Source: Theobroma cacao
Lineage: Eukaryota; Streptophyta; Magnoliopsida; Malvales; Malvaceae
Direction: 5' to 3'
Assembly (NCBI RefSeq): GCF_000208745.1
Contig: NC_030858.1
Location: 19,851,997-19,915,996 of the forward strand
DNA length: 64,000 bases
Each line of letters opens with the position of its first letter. The first letter of the stretch is position 1. The position numbers and the translations under genes were made by a program. The notes beneath the pieces are model-generated. The model made no database searches. It was not told the origin of the DNA and saw nothing but the letters and a program-made list of their open reading frames with translations. Shown here piece after piece: positions 11,569-23,434 of the stretch.

Positions 11569-14500
11569 GTGGAGAGTAATGCCCCGGCACATCCACCCTC
11601 TAGACCACAGACTCGTTCTTCGATAAGAGTTTTTGCTGTAACAGAGGATAAGGCACAGGTCCGACTTGGAGTAGTGACAGGTACTATGTTTTTATTTGAT
11701 AAAGATGTATATGTCTTAATAGATTATCCCCCGGATAGGTCTTATGTGAGCACGACATTTGCATTATTTTCTGATAGAAACCTGTCACCATTAGAGGAAG
11801 AAATTGTAGTTCACACCCATTTAGGAGAGAAGCTAGTTAGAAACACTTGTTATAGAGACTGTGGGGTAATGGTTGGTGAGGAAGAATTTAGGGGTGATTT
11901 AATTCCTTTAGAGATCCGGCATTTTGATTTAATATTGGGTATGGACTGGTTAACTGCACATCGGGAGAACGTGGATTGTTTCCGAAAAGAAGTTGTACTT
12001 CGAATTTCTAAGGGAGCAGAGATTGTATTTGCAAGGGAACGTCAAGTATTACCGTCCTGTGTAATCTCGACCATCAAAGCTCTGAAAATGGTACATAAAG
12101 GGTATCCAGCATATTTAGCACACGTGATCGATACTTCAAAGAGGGAACATAAGTTAGAGGATGTCCCAATAGTAAGTGAGTTTTCTGATGTATTTCCTAA
12201 TGAGTTACCCGAACTACCTCTTGATCGAGAGCTCGAGTTCCCTATTGATCTACTCCCAGGTACTGCACCTATTTTCATTCCGTTGTATTTAATGGCTCTA
12301 GTGGAGTTGAAGGAATTGAAAGTTCAGTTGCAAGATTTGGTAGATAATGGTTTTATTCACCCTAACACTTCTCTTTGGGGAGCACTAGTCTTATTTGTCA
12401 AAAAAAAAAGATGGCACTCTTCGATTATGTATTAATTACCGTCAGCTGAACTGAGTGACCATCAAGAGTAAATACCCTCTACCACAGATCGATGATCTTT
12501 TTGATCAGTTAGAGGTGCTATGGTGTTTTCTAAGATTGATTTAAGGTCTGGGTATTATCAATTAAAGCTTAAGGAGTAAGATGTACCCAAGACTGCTTTC
12601 AGGACGCGTTATGGGCATTATGAGTTTCTAGTTATGCCGTTTGGTCTGACTAATGCCCTAGCAGCTTTTATGGATCTTATGAACAGGGTGTTCCATCCAT
12701 ACTTAGATAAGTTCGTGATAGTATTCACAGATGACATTCTGGTCTATTTGAAGAATGACGACGAACATGTTGCCCATTTGCGCATTGTGCTGCAAACTTT
12801 GCACGAAAAACAACTCTATGCCAAGTTTCCTAAATGTGAGTTCTAGTAAAAAGAAGTGGTTTTCTTGGGACATGTGGTGTCTGGAGCTGGAATTTATGTC
12901 GATCCCAAGAAGATTGAGGCAATTTTACAATAGGAGCAATCAAAAACAGTAACAGAGATTCGAAGTTTCCTTGACTTAGCCGGTTATTATAGGAGGTTTG
13001 TTCAGGGATTCTCGTTGATAGCTGCTCCTCTGACTCGTCTGACTGGTAAAGGAGTTAAGTTCGAGTGGGATGATATTTGTGAGAGTCGATTTTAGGAGCT
13101 GAAGAATCGGATGACCTTCGCTCCCATTTTGACACTTCCTGTTAATGGGAAAGAATTTGTGGTGTACAGTGATGCCTCTAAATTGGGATTAGGGTGTGTG
13201 TTAATGCAAGATGAGAAAGTAATAGCTTATGCTTCCTGACAATTAAAAAAGCATGAGATGAATTACCTTACCCATGATTTAGAGTTAGTAGCAGTAGTCT
13301 TTGCGTTGAAAATTTGGAGGCATTACTTATATGGTGAGCGTTGTCGAATTTTTACCGACCATAAGAGTTTGAAATACTTGCTCACCCAAAAAGAGCTTAA
13401 CTTGAGACAGAGATGATGGTTAGAGTTGATTAAGGATTACGACTTAGTGATTGATTATCACCTTGGGAAGGTAAATGTTGTAGCAGATGCTTTAAGTCAT
13501 AAATCCTCATCTTCATTAGTAACACTTTGGAGTTCTTATTTTTCGATATTACTTGAGATGAAATCTCTAGGGATCCAATTGAGAAATGGTAAGGATGGAA
13601 CCCTACTTGCTAGTTTTGTTGTGAGACCTTTATTGTTCAATCAAATCAAAAAATTACAGAAGTCTGATGATGAGTTGAAACAAGAAGTTCAAAAGCTGCA
13701 AGATGGAGAAACTAGTGAGTTTAGACTTGGCGATGATGGAATTTTGATTTTTAGAAACCGAGTTTGTGTCCCTAAGGATAATCAGTTGAGATGAGCTATT
13801 TTGGAGGAAGCTCATTCTTTCGCCTATGCTTTACACTTGGAAGCACCAAAATGTACAAGACTATCAAGGAAAGTTATTGGTGGTCGGGTATGAAACGAGA
13901 TGTAGCAGAGTTTGTAAGGAAATGTCTCACATGCCAACAGATCAAGGCAGAACATCATAAACCATCGGGTACTCTTCAACCTTTACCTATTCCGGAATGG
14001 AAGTGGGAACACGTGACTATGGACTTTGTATTGGGTTTACCGCGGATGCAGAGTGGGAAAGATGCTATTTGGGTGATTGTAGATAGATTGACTAAGTCTA
14101 CCCATTTCTTGGCTATCCATAGCACGTATTCCATTGAGAAGTTGGCTAAGCTTTATATAGATGAGGTTGTGAGATTACATGGAGTCCTAGTTTCTATTAT
14201 GTCAGATCGAGACCCCCAGTTCACTTCTTGATTTTGGCCGAAATTTCAAAAGGCTCTCGAAACTAATTTGAGGTTTAGTACTGCCTTTCATCCACAGACA
14301 GATGGTCAATCTGACAAGACTATCCAGACTTTAGAGGATATGCTACAAGCATGTGTTATTGACTTTACTGGGAGTTGGGACAAACAATTGTCGTTGGTGG
14401 AGTTCCCGTATGACAATAGTTTTCACTCTAGTATTGGGATGGCACCATACGAGGCTCTGTATGGAAGAAAGTGCCGAACCTCGCTCTATTGGGATGAAGT

Positions 14501-15123
14501 GGGTGAAAGGAAATTGATTAATGTAGAATTGATTGACTTGACTAATGACAAGATCAAGATTATCCGAGAGCGATTAAAGATGGCTCAAGATAGACAAAAG
14601 AATTACTCAAATAGACGGAGAAAGGATTTAGAATTTGAAGTTGATGATAGATTTTTTCTTAAGGTCTCTCCTTGGAAAGGTAATGATTTGAATACTTTGA
14701 GGTATTAAGTCTTATTTGATTATATTATTGTAGTAAATTGTGGTATCTTGTTGGATAATGAAAGGTGTGATCCATTTCGCAAAGCGAGGAAAGCTCAATC
14801 CGAGATACATTGGACCCTTTCGTATTATTGAAAGAATTGGGCCAGTGGCATATAAACTAGAGTTACCCCCAGAGTTGGATCGGATTCACAATGTCTTCCA
14901 CATCTCAATGTTGAAGAAGTATGTACCTGATCCCTCCCATATCCTCGAGACGCCTCCGATTGAGTTGCACGAAGATTTAAAGTTCGAGGTGCAGCTTGTA
15001 CGTATTCTAGATCAAAAAGATCGAGTATTGAGGAACAAGAGCATTCCAATGGTTAAAGTGCTGTGGAAGAATGCTCAGATGGAGGAGATAACATTGGAAG
15101 TCGAGCATCAAATGAGAAGATAA
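11569..15123 (+). pseudogene. pol: pol of element A (PR-RT-RH-IN-chromodomain), broken
   Basis: Protease near 11707-11750 keeps the catalytic Asp, but the usual D-S-G reads D-Y-P. RT spans about 12230-12950 with FGLTNA and the DD pair in TDDILVY intact. RNase H spans about 13150-13500 with YSDASK and [10 protein letters not shown]. Integrase has its zinc-binding region at about 13870-13960, then MDFVLG, SDRDPQF and QTLEDML supplying the DDE residues. The tail at about 15000-15120 ([13 protein letters not shown]) resembles the chromodomain-type end of chromovirus integrases. Breaks: an indel in the A10 run near 12400, stops near 12470, 12578, 12844, 13239 and 13415, and a frameshift near 13840. 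Confidence 0.92.
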
Positions 15124-15180
15124 TACCCCCACCTTTTCTCAAAGTCTGGTAAGTGAAATTTTGAGATCAAAATTTTATTT

Positions 15181-15192
15181 TAAGGGGGGTAG
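15181..15192 (+). promoter_or_regulatory. Polypurine tract of element A
   Basis: TAAGGGGGGTAG lies directly before the 3' LTR start. The run of six G in an A/G tract is the usual gypsy plus-strand primer. Confidence 0.85.
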
Positions 15193-15601
15193 TGCTATCA
15201 AGCCTAGCCCTTTAATATACTTGCCATGTCATTCATGTATTTGNATTTTATTCTATTAGCTACAATTTCACCCTAAATGAATGTTTTAGACATAAAAACT
15301 TGGTTTTAGTTATGAAATGTGTATTTTCCCCTATATATTATATTTTTAGTAGGTTTCAAAATTTTTGGGAAAAGTGACCAAAATGCCCTTTTGAGACAGA
15401 AAATATTTTTTTATTATTATTTTTATTTGGAAATAGCTTATAATCTTTTAAAATATGATATTTAGTAATTATTGCTCATAGGGGAGGTGCGAAAGCTGAC
15501 ATTAAGCCTTGCGAGGTTTCGGTTGGCATTCAGGGTAATGAATGTCTATCCGAACATCGTGACGGTTGTCACGGGCTCGAGGAGAGTACCAGGTCATGAC
15601 A
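15193..15601 (+). repeat. 3' LTR of element A, about 2.6 kb missing at an N
   Basis: The first 51 bases match the start of the 5' LTR and the last 357 match its end. Between them is one ambiguous base at 15244. Left of it the sequence corresponds to about 7165, right of it to about 9762, so roughly 2.6 kb of LTR is absent. A single N at the join suggests an assembly artefact or a placeholder for a gap, although a real deletion next to an ambiguous base cannot be excluded. The LTR ends GTCATGACA, followed by TATGA. Confidence 0.88.
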
Positions 15602-15864
15602 TATGATGACTTTTGTATCTGGTGCATGGTTACACTTCTATTTTTGGTTAAGCACAATGAGGTATTGAAATAAGGGCCATGATGCATTTGTGTTGTAAAA
15701 GATTTGAAGTTCTGTTATATAAGTAAAGTCGTTGTGCATTTTCTATTTAATTAAAGGTCATATCTGATCATTTGTACTTTCGCATAATTGTGTTTGGAGG
15801 CTTGCTCGGGTCTTACTTGCCAGACTCATGCGTAGGTCACGGCCCCCAAGTTTGGGTTGTGACA

Positions 15865-16700
15865 ATATATATAATATAAACAAGGATGTTTTTAAAATTT
15901 TTAATCAGCAAAAAGGAACATATTTTTTCATTACATTTTAAAAGTTTTATTATAAAAGTTAATAAAAATTTATCTCATTTGTTAATAAAAATTCTAATTG
16001 CATTGAATATTTTCATTAAGAAAATCTTATCTTTTCATAATAGTTTTGATTCATTTATAAATTAATATTACAAAATTTTAATTATTTATACTTCAAATTT
16101 TACATTATGAAAATATTTGAGTTTTATGTATAATTTTTATTTATAAATAAATACAAAATAAATATTTACACACAAGTAATAAAAAATACTAGTGTATATA
16201 TAAAAAAGTGAATGCGTGCAAAACTTTTGTTGGATGAAAGAATGCATCTTCCATTTTATTTTCAAACTATCATTTTAAATAATTTTCAATTATAATTTTA
16301 GATCAATAATAACAAAATTTTTTTGAATGCAGATGAAATTCTAACTCCATTGTATCAGTTTCTTTAGCAAATAATTTACTTGATTAAGAAATTTTAATTC
16401 ATTATATTTTTTAAGTGTAAAAAAAAAAGCCATAGAGCCCAATAAAAAAATATAATAAAAAAAATCTTAAGCCAAGTAACAAAAAAATGGGCCACATTAG
16501 CTAAGCATATCGCCAATATCAAATGCTCTAATTTACATTTTATTCAAATAATAAAATAAAAAATTTGATTGAATGCAAGTGATATAAAAAATCAATTTAA
16601 TTTTAAAAATTATGCGTATAATTGATATAGTTATCCATAATCAAGAAAATTTTGGTCAACAATTTTCAAGAGGATTATTATAAGCAAATATACAATCAAA
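15865..16700. other. AT-rich stretch without recognised features
   Basis: Very AT-rich, with A and T runs and no reading frame, LTR end, inverted repeat or tandem repeat that I can recognise. It lies between the end of LTR H and the copia F LTR, whose exact start I could not place. It may be the least TE-derived sequence in the window, or an old unrecognised element. Confidence 0.5.
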
Positions 16701-17044
16701 TTTGATCAAAGAATTCAAATATCATGGATTCAAAATAATAAATTCAATTTAAAGTGATAGCCTTGAGTTACATCATTTTTTGGTTTGCCAAAAATTATAT
16801 GTTCTCTTGAACTTAATGTCAAGCATTTGAAATTGTCTCAAATATATTTTTAATCTCTTAAGGTCACATAGTTGTTTGAAAAGCTAGGCATCATTAGAAA
16901 ATATCATAAAAACTTTCAAATAATGCATATTCAACTAAGAAAACAAAGAGCAAACATGCCTTGAATTAGTATTTGATTGTAGGAACAAGGCAAGGAAGAA
17001 ATAGTTGAACAGAAGCTTCAAAAGGTTAAGGAAACTTCATGACG

Positions 17045-17430
17045 GAAGTCAAGAGTCGACCTTAGAGAAGCTCAAGTTGATCCGAAAGTAGAAAGAATGA
17101 AAAACTTGAAGTATACAAAGCCATAGTTAACCTTGGAGTGGCTATAAATGACCCTAAAGCAGAAAACTCAAAAATTTGGAGAACAACATAGCCATAGTTG
17201 ACCCTAGAATAGTAATAGTTGACCTTGGCTACTCTGATGCATGAAAAGGGTAGAAATCAAGAGATACAGTCAACCTTGGCAAAGGCATAGTTGACTATAT
17301 CAACCCAGACTTGTATAAATCATGCTCTTAGGATTTAGGTCAAGTAAAGGAAGGTTATACTCGACTATAGAACCCTAATTTGAGAAATTTGAAGAACATA
17401 GTCGACCCTAGCAGCATTGTAGTTGACCCT
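17045..17430. repeat. Degenerate GTCGAC-type palindrome array upstream of copia F TATA box
   Basis: Seven or more dispersed copies of AGTCGACC, AGTTGACC or ATAGTTGAC occur in about 390 bp just upstream of the TATA box. They match the better-preserved CTTAGTCGACTAAG copies of element G. Decay has removed the perfect palindromes here. Confidence 0.65.
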
Positions 17431-17495
17431 TAAGCTTCATCAACGATTATGTTTGATTCAAACTTGTGTCTAATAGCTCTAAACTTCATACCAGC

Positions 17496-17503
17496 TATAA
17501 ATA
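17496..17503 (+). promoter_or_regulatory. TATA box of copia F 5' LTR
   Basis: TATAAATA lies just downstream of the GTCGAC-type array, as in element G (TATAAAA at 44867). It is the likely start region for full-length element RNA. Confidence 0.6.
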
Positions 17504-18416
17504 GATGCCTTTGTGTCATTTGGAAATAAAAGAAGACATGAGATAAAGTTTTAAACCCTAAAGAGACCTCTGAAAGCTTATCTTTACCATCTAGCTTCAT
17601 TTTAGTCTTCCACCAAGCTTTGAAAAGTCCTACACTTGTTTCATTCGAGTTGAAATTTCTTCTTTTATTACATTTAAGCTTAAATTCCTAGCAATTAGTC
17701 TTTCTAAAGGCATTTTCTTGCTAAACTTTGTACTCCATATTCAAGGTTCTAGCTTAACCTTGAAAAACTATTTATGGGTTTGTGGTTGAACTTGTAAAAA
17801 ACGATTATTGAAGGGTTTCGCTTGATTGCATGAAAAAACATTGTAAGGGTTTCACTTGATATCTGTGAAATGCCACCTTCAATAAGAGGATAAGTTAGGA
17901 AATCCTTAGGCGAGCATATAGATTACATATTTTAAACATCAAACTTAGTTTTAACCTTCAAAAGAATCCATTGACACTTTCAGTTATTTGTCACTTTTGA
18001 AGTAGAAGATTTTTTATGTCTAAAAGGGTCAAAATATGTGATTTTTATAGAACAATCTTTTGGAAATAAAAATTGGAGATAATGATTCCCTTGATCTTTA
18101 GATGATCGAAAATGATTTTTCCATAATTTTGGACTATGTTCGCTATGGTAAATTGGAACCACAAGCTTAATTTCAATCGAACTTTTTCAATTTTGTTCTT
18201 GAAACCAAAAATTAGATTTTGATTCTTTTGGATATTGATTTTTTTGATATTTTTATTGAATCAAAATGTGGGATTGTTTGCTTATGTACATTAAATATCT
18301 TAAGTAAATGGAGAGTAAAAAGTAATGAGGACATTTACTTAAATAGTATCTAATGTAAATAAGTTGTGCAAGTTTTTACAGGCAATCTGCCTTAGAAACT
18401 GCATTCTGTCTTAAAC

Positions 18417-18521
18417 ATATCGATACATGTTCATGATGTGTTGATACATTTAGCGTAGAATGGGTCTTTGACGAACATGTATCAATACACATTCATAATG
18501 ATGTATTAATACATTTTCCCC
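18417..18521. repeat. ATCGAT-centred palindrome array in LTR E1 (first cluster)
   Basis: Several degenerate copies of AATGTATCGATACATT occur, for example ATATCGATACATG at about 18417, GTGTTGATACATTT, and ATGTATCAATACAC. A second cluster lies at 19979-20080. E2 has the same motif at 33048-33298. Confidence 0.7.
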
Positions 18522-19292
18522 AAAAATTCCATTTTTATGATTCTAAAGCTTAGATTTGGGTTTTTATGGAAAAAGATGACATTTTTGGCTTTTAAATCTT
18601 TTGGCTTTGGATTTCCACAATTTACATAGTCGTTTTATTACGCAGATTTTTCTGTTGGTGATTAAATGTTAAAGGCTTTATGATTTCCTTAAGCATCTAA
18701 GCTCACCTAAGGTAAGGATGAAATATTTATGGGTTTTTAAGTATGGGTTTTAGCTAGAAAATTAGTTTAGCCAAAATTGAGTAGTTCTGATAGTACTTAA
18801 AATGATTATTATGAAATTCTTATTCTAGGAAACGATTGTAATGAATGTTGTTTAATATGAACGCATGAAAACTTCATGGATTTCGCCGAAATGGAGTTGT
18901 GATTGGAGCTAGGAATTGAATCTCCAACTAGGTGAGTGGATACACAACTTTCAAATTATTTTGATATGTAAAGCTAGCATGATTCTATGAAAAGGATTAT
19001 TTATGTATGTTGAGATGATATCTCTAAAGTGGTTATCAAAGGATTTGAGTTTCAAGAATGAAAAATGATTTTCTAAGAAAAATAAATTCTTAGTGATTGT
19101 GATATGATTGATGCAATGGTTTTCAAATTATTTGCGAATCTATTATATATGTAAATCTCTACTATGTATTAATTTTCAACAAGGGGGGACAAGCACCTTA
19201 TGTTTGAAGTCCACTCGATTATTTCGGTGTTCGGACTAGTGTGGCTATGAGATATTGTATGCTTATTTATAGATGCTACAATGTGTATGTTT

Positions 19293-19580
19293 GGTATAAT
19301 GAATGCCATAAGATTATGTATATGTTGTAAATTCCATATATCGTATAAGATGATTAAATATGCACGGTGTATACTATAAGATTGTATATATGATGTAAAT
19401 TCTATATACCATATGAAGTGATTAAGTATGCATGACAAATGCCATGAGATAATGTATATGATGTATATTCCATATACTACATGAGACGATTACGAAAGCA
19501 TGATGAATGCTAAGAGATTATGTATATGATGTATTTTCCATATACCTTATGAGATGAGTAAGTTGGTATGTGAAGGACAT
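19293..19580. repeat. Minisatellite of about 68 bp inside LTR E1
   Basis: Four diverged units at 67-68-bp spacing. The shared core resembles 'AAGATTATGTATATGATGTA' and begins near 19308, 19376, 19444 and 19511, each followed by a CCATATA stretch. It is not coding. Confidence 0.8.
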
Positions 19581-19978
19581 TCCACATACTTAATGCTACG
19601 AGTATGAGAACTCTATGAGTGTGATTAATTCCACTATCACGGGATGCAAGTGACAACTTCACTCCTATGATGCATCATAAACATCCATGGTGCAATGGGA
19701 TTGTACATTGCCAGCCTAAGGCTGATGGAGGACATACCATCATAAAGTATGAGTTTAATGTTTATGGAATGACCATAATTATTATATTTATGGCATGTTG
19801 CATATTAATGCTGTTTGAGCATTGTTCATGATCGAAAATGTGCATCATATCTATGATGACATGAAAATGTGCTTAGTGAGGAAGACCGAGCCTTAGAGAA
19901 AGTCCCAAGAGGTAAGGGAACTTAAGGAATGGTAAAAATGGAATATCTTACCCATAAATTTGGGTTCTAGGCTGAAAG

Positions 19979-20080
19979 TATCGATACATATGGGTTAAGT
20001 ATAGATACATTCTAAACAGAATGCTTAAGGAGGCTTTTTCTGTGAAATGTAGCAATACATTTTACGAATGTATCGATAGT
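19979..20080. repeat. ATCGAT-centred palindrome array in LTR E1 (second cluster)
   Basis: Four degenerate copies: ATCGATACATAT, TATAGATACATT, AGCAATACATTT and AATGTATCGATAG. This is the same motif as the first cluster in E1, but in the 3' half of the LTR. Confidence 0.65.
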
Positions 20081-23000
20081 TGTTGTGTAGAATAGGTTGT
20101 TTAATTGAATTTAATGAGAATTTCAAAGGTAAAGGATTCCCAAAGGTTTATATTGACATGTTTTCATACGAATGCTATTCAAATGTGTTCAAATAACATA
20201 TTTTATGAATTCTATGATTAAATTGTTTATGTAAGACATGAGATTACAAGTGCATGTTTACGAAATACTCTTATCCCTTGGCTTGTCCCCTTTCTATATC
20301 CACTCACGGAGTCTTTGTGACTCACACGTTATTTTCCCTATTTATTTTGTTGCAAATTAGTGATAGCGTTTGATAGTAGCCAGTGTCATAGGTACTAGTG
20401 TCTAGTCTTCATTCTTTGGTAGGTGTTTTGTAGCCACTAGATGCCTAAAGGTTTGGTCGCATTTCGTTGATGAGTCGGTCTTATACTTTATGTTTGTGCT
20501 TATAAACTATGAACATGTTTATGTTAATGTTGCCATGTTGGGCATTCTATATTGATAATGTTATCTATGAGATTATGATGATGGCTTGAGAGCCTACATG
20601 GACACTTGAGGGTGATGTTGATAACTAATGTTGATGTGCTCTATGATAGTGGTACTTTTTCAGATATATATGTATATGTTGTTGATTTCTCACGCAATTG
20701 CATGTATCATTAACAAGTAATATAATAGTAAGTAGAATTCGTTCCCATGGAGAATTGAATTAATTCGTAATTGCTAACTACTAAAATTTTAACACCTTAA
20801 TCTTATCCAAACAACCTAATTATTAAAAAGAAAAATTAAAACTAATAACTAATCTAAAATCTATCAGCTTTATTAACTTTGAGTGACTATCAGACCTAAG
20901 ATTATGTATCCATCAATACTTCATATGAATATTGTCTCTCTCTTTCTTAACTCAGTTTAATGGATTAAGTTATTAACCTAGAGTCCTAAATTAATTACAA
21001 GCCACTGCCTAGTTTCTCATAAAAATATCTTTACCAATTTATGTCTATACAAATTAAATTGAAGAAAGATTCATTAAGTTCGTGTTTTAATTTAGGCTAC
21101 GTATGGCTTATAAGTGTATGTCTACCTTATATGCAAATCAAATCACCTAATCAACTAAGTGTATTTGATCACACGCTATTCTATTTAAGGTCTACCTAAA
21201 TCTCCTTCATCAAGGTTTAACCTAAGTTTCCAATTCGATCTAATTGGTGATCAGGTAAGTAAAAGCATTAAGAACAGAACAAAATAAACAACATAAACCC
21301 ATCAAACATAAAGAAAAGAGAGATAAATAAATCAGACTACGTATTGAGTTCAATCATAATCTTAGATAAATAATTCAGTTCCCCATCAAGCCACACGTCA
21401 TCATCAAATAAAGTTTAAGCATTCAAAAACAAAACCAAGAAAATAAGAGAATAAAAAAAATATAGAAAAACTCAAGAATTGTAATCTTGATCTCCAAATC
21501 TCCTTGAATCCTTCAAATTTTTCTTAGCTTCAATGACTTTGTGGCTTGATTCTTAGCTGTCAATCTGGTGTTTTTTGTTCTTTTCTAAAAGTCATCCGAA
21601 AGGTTGTTTTTATAGGGCTTTGAAATTAGGCCAAGTTGGGTGAAGAAATGTAACACCTAGTACTTTAATATGTTGGCTAATAAAGCTTATCAGATGCCAA
21701 TTGAGGTTAATTAGAGTGTTTAAAATTGATGAAGGGCGAAAGACATAGTTTGGAATAAAATATTTTGCACGCGAGGAAATAGTAATTATATAATAATATT
21801 TTTATCGAGGATGAATTAGCGAGATAAAAGGTGATTCGGAAGTGAATTGGGGCAAAGTAAGATGTTTTGGAGCCCTAAAAGGCTAAGGGAAAATTTTAGA
21901 ATAAAATAATATTTTATTAATAAAATAATATTAAAATATTAATATTTTAATAATTATTGAAAGTAGTCACGTAGGAAGAGTATACGACTAATCCAAGTGG
22001 GGGAGAAGAAGTAAGAACAAATTTTGATGGAAAACGGTGTTAGCGGGGCTCGCTTGTCTTTATTAAGTAGAGCATGAGCAGGTAAGTATATATTTAAATA
22101 TTATGGAGACGCGTTGGTGAAGTAGAAACTTGATTTTATTGGTACAGTGTTAAGAAAGAAAAATAGAAAGAAATTGGAATTAAAAGGTTGTGGGAGGACT
22201 TAATTAAAACGGGTGAAAACCTTGGAGGGCTAAATAGTAATTTTGCCATTAGCTTGGTCAAAGCTTCCAAACTATTTTCTTCTTTTTCCATGGCTGATCC
22301 TTATCTCTCCAAAAGGCATTTTCTTCTTCTTCTTCTTCCTCCCAACGTGATTTTCCTCTTCACCATGAAAAATCAAGTTTTTTTTTTCCTTTTTTCTTTT
22401 CCTTTCCTTTCTTTTCTTACTTCTTCCTTTTCCTACCTCCTTATGCACCACACGCAAAACTTTCAACCCCATTTTTTAGCACAACCAAACCCTAGGAGGG
22501 TGAAAGAAAAAAATCTCTCTTTCTTTTCTTTATTTTCCATTTCTACTCCACCTTTATCAACACTTGAACTTTCACCTTCATATCTTTATTTTTAAAGCCA
22601 AAAGGTATATATTTTCAACTCTTGAATTTTAGAATTTATGGGTTTATATTTTCAGATTTTATTTTCTAATTTTCTTCAAATTTCTTTTCTTGGAAATATT
22701 AGGTTTCTATTGATCTGTAAACCTCCAAGCTCATCCAGGTAAAGAAACTTTAAATTGGAATAGTTGGTCTAATGGGTTTGTGAATTAGAATAGAATTTTA
22801 GGTTAAATGTTAGGTTAGAGTGTAGATTGTCTAGTGTAAATTTATTTGAATTATTAGATTCAATTTATGACAAAATTGAGGTTGCAATGGTTTATTGACA
22901 AATATAAGTGCTAATGGTACTTCAGGGCTTGCTTGGATTAGGACCTTGTTGGTGCTAGTTTTTGTAAAGTGAGTGAACTTGCATTTAAAAGGTTTTGAAC

Positions 23001-23254
23001 AAATGCATATTTGTTGAATGAAATGCTAAAATATCCTTGGTTGACGCTTTTCAAATTTATGCACGGGAACAAGCTTTTCACAAGTGATAGTTCTAATTTT
23101 TTAAAGTAAAATGTGATGAATTATGTATTTGAAATATTATGTTGAATTACCAATTGAATTGCGACATGTGATGTATTGTTATGCAAAGATTCTTGCTACA
23201 TGTTGTTATGTGTGCCATGCAGGGAAATGTAATGTTGGATGATAATTATAACCG

Positions 23255-23434
23255 TACGTGTGTGGTGTAGGAGTGCACATGACGGTGCCAGTAGTGTGTA
23301 GTGTGGGAGAGCACATGCCAATAATATATGCAATGTGCGGTGTGGGAGAGCACATGATGATGATATATGCCATGTGCAGTATGGGAGAGCACATGATGAT
23401 GATATTTGCCATGTGCGGTGTGGGAGTGCACATG
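23255..23434. repeat. Minisatellite of about 40 bp inside LTR C
   Basis: Four to five units share GTGTGGGAGAGCACATG, and three of them continue into ATGATGATAT-like sequence. All six frames are partly open, which explains several short spurious ORFs on both strands. Confidence 0.85.

Larger units (their letters stand above)
7115..15601 (+). mobile_element. Chromovirus Ty3/gypsy element A, full length but decayed, TSD TATGA
   Basis: A complete retrotransposon nested in LTR H: 5' LTR 7115-10119, PBS 10127-10138, gag and pol 10279-15123, PPT about 15181-15192, and a shortened 3' LTR 15193-15601. TATGA flanks it at 7110-7114 and 15602-15606. Pol order is protease, RT, RNase H, integrase, then a chromodomain-like tail, which is gypsy order. 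LTRs of 3 kb with this tail suggest the Tekay/Del clade (inference). Several stops and two frameshifts make it non-functional. The surviving LTR ends differ at several positions, so it is not a very recent insertion. Confidence 0.93.
4891..15864 (+). mobile_element. Family H LTR, right part, interrupted by element A
   Basis: The stretches 4891-7109 and 15602-15864, on either side of element A, join into one LTR-like sequence ending GGGTTGTGACA at 15864. This is the ending used by the other gypsy LTRs here. It has the usual modules in order: a palindrome array (4906-5156), a minisatellite (5958-6190) and a near-match to the 'CACTCACTGAG' block near 6820. No TG start was found, so its left end probably lies left of the family A LTR, outside the window. 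The right flank is ATATA. No coding sequence was found. Confidence 0.6.

Noticed and set aside
18188..18300. Possible host exon or gene between E1 modules
   Set aside because: AT-rich with no open frame; it aligns in position with LTR sequence of E3.
22188..22595. 135-codon ORF with hydrophobic N-terminal half
   Set aside because: It lies wholly inside solo LTR C, is built from CT-rich low-complexity sequence, has no family resemblance and an overlapping frame is open on the other strand.
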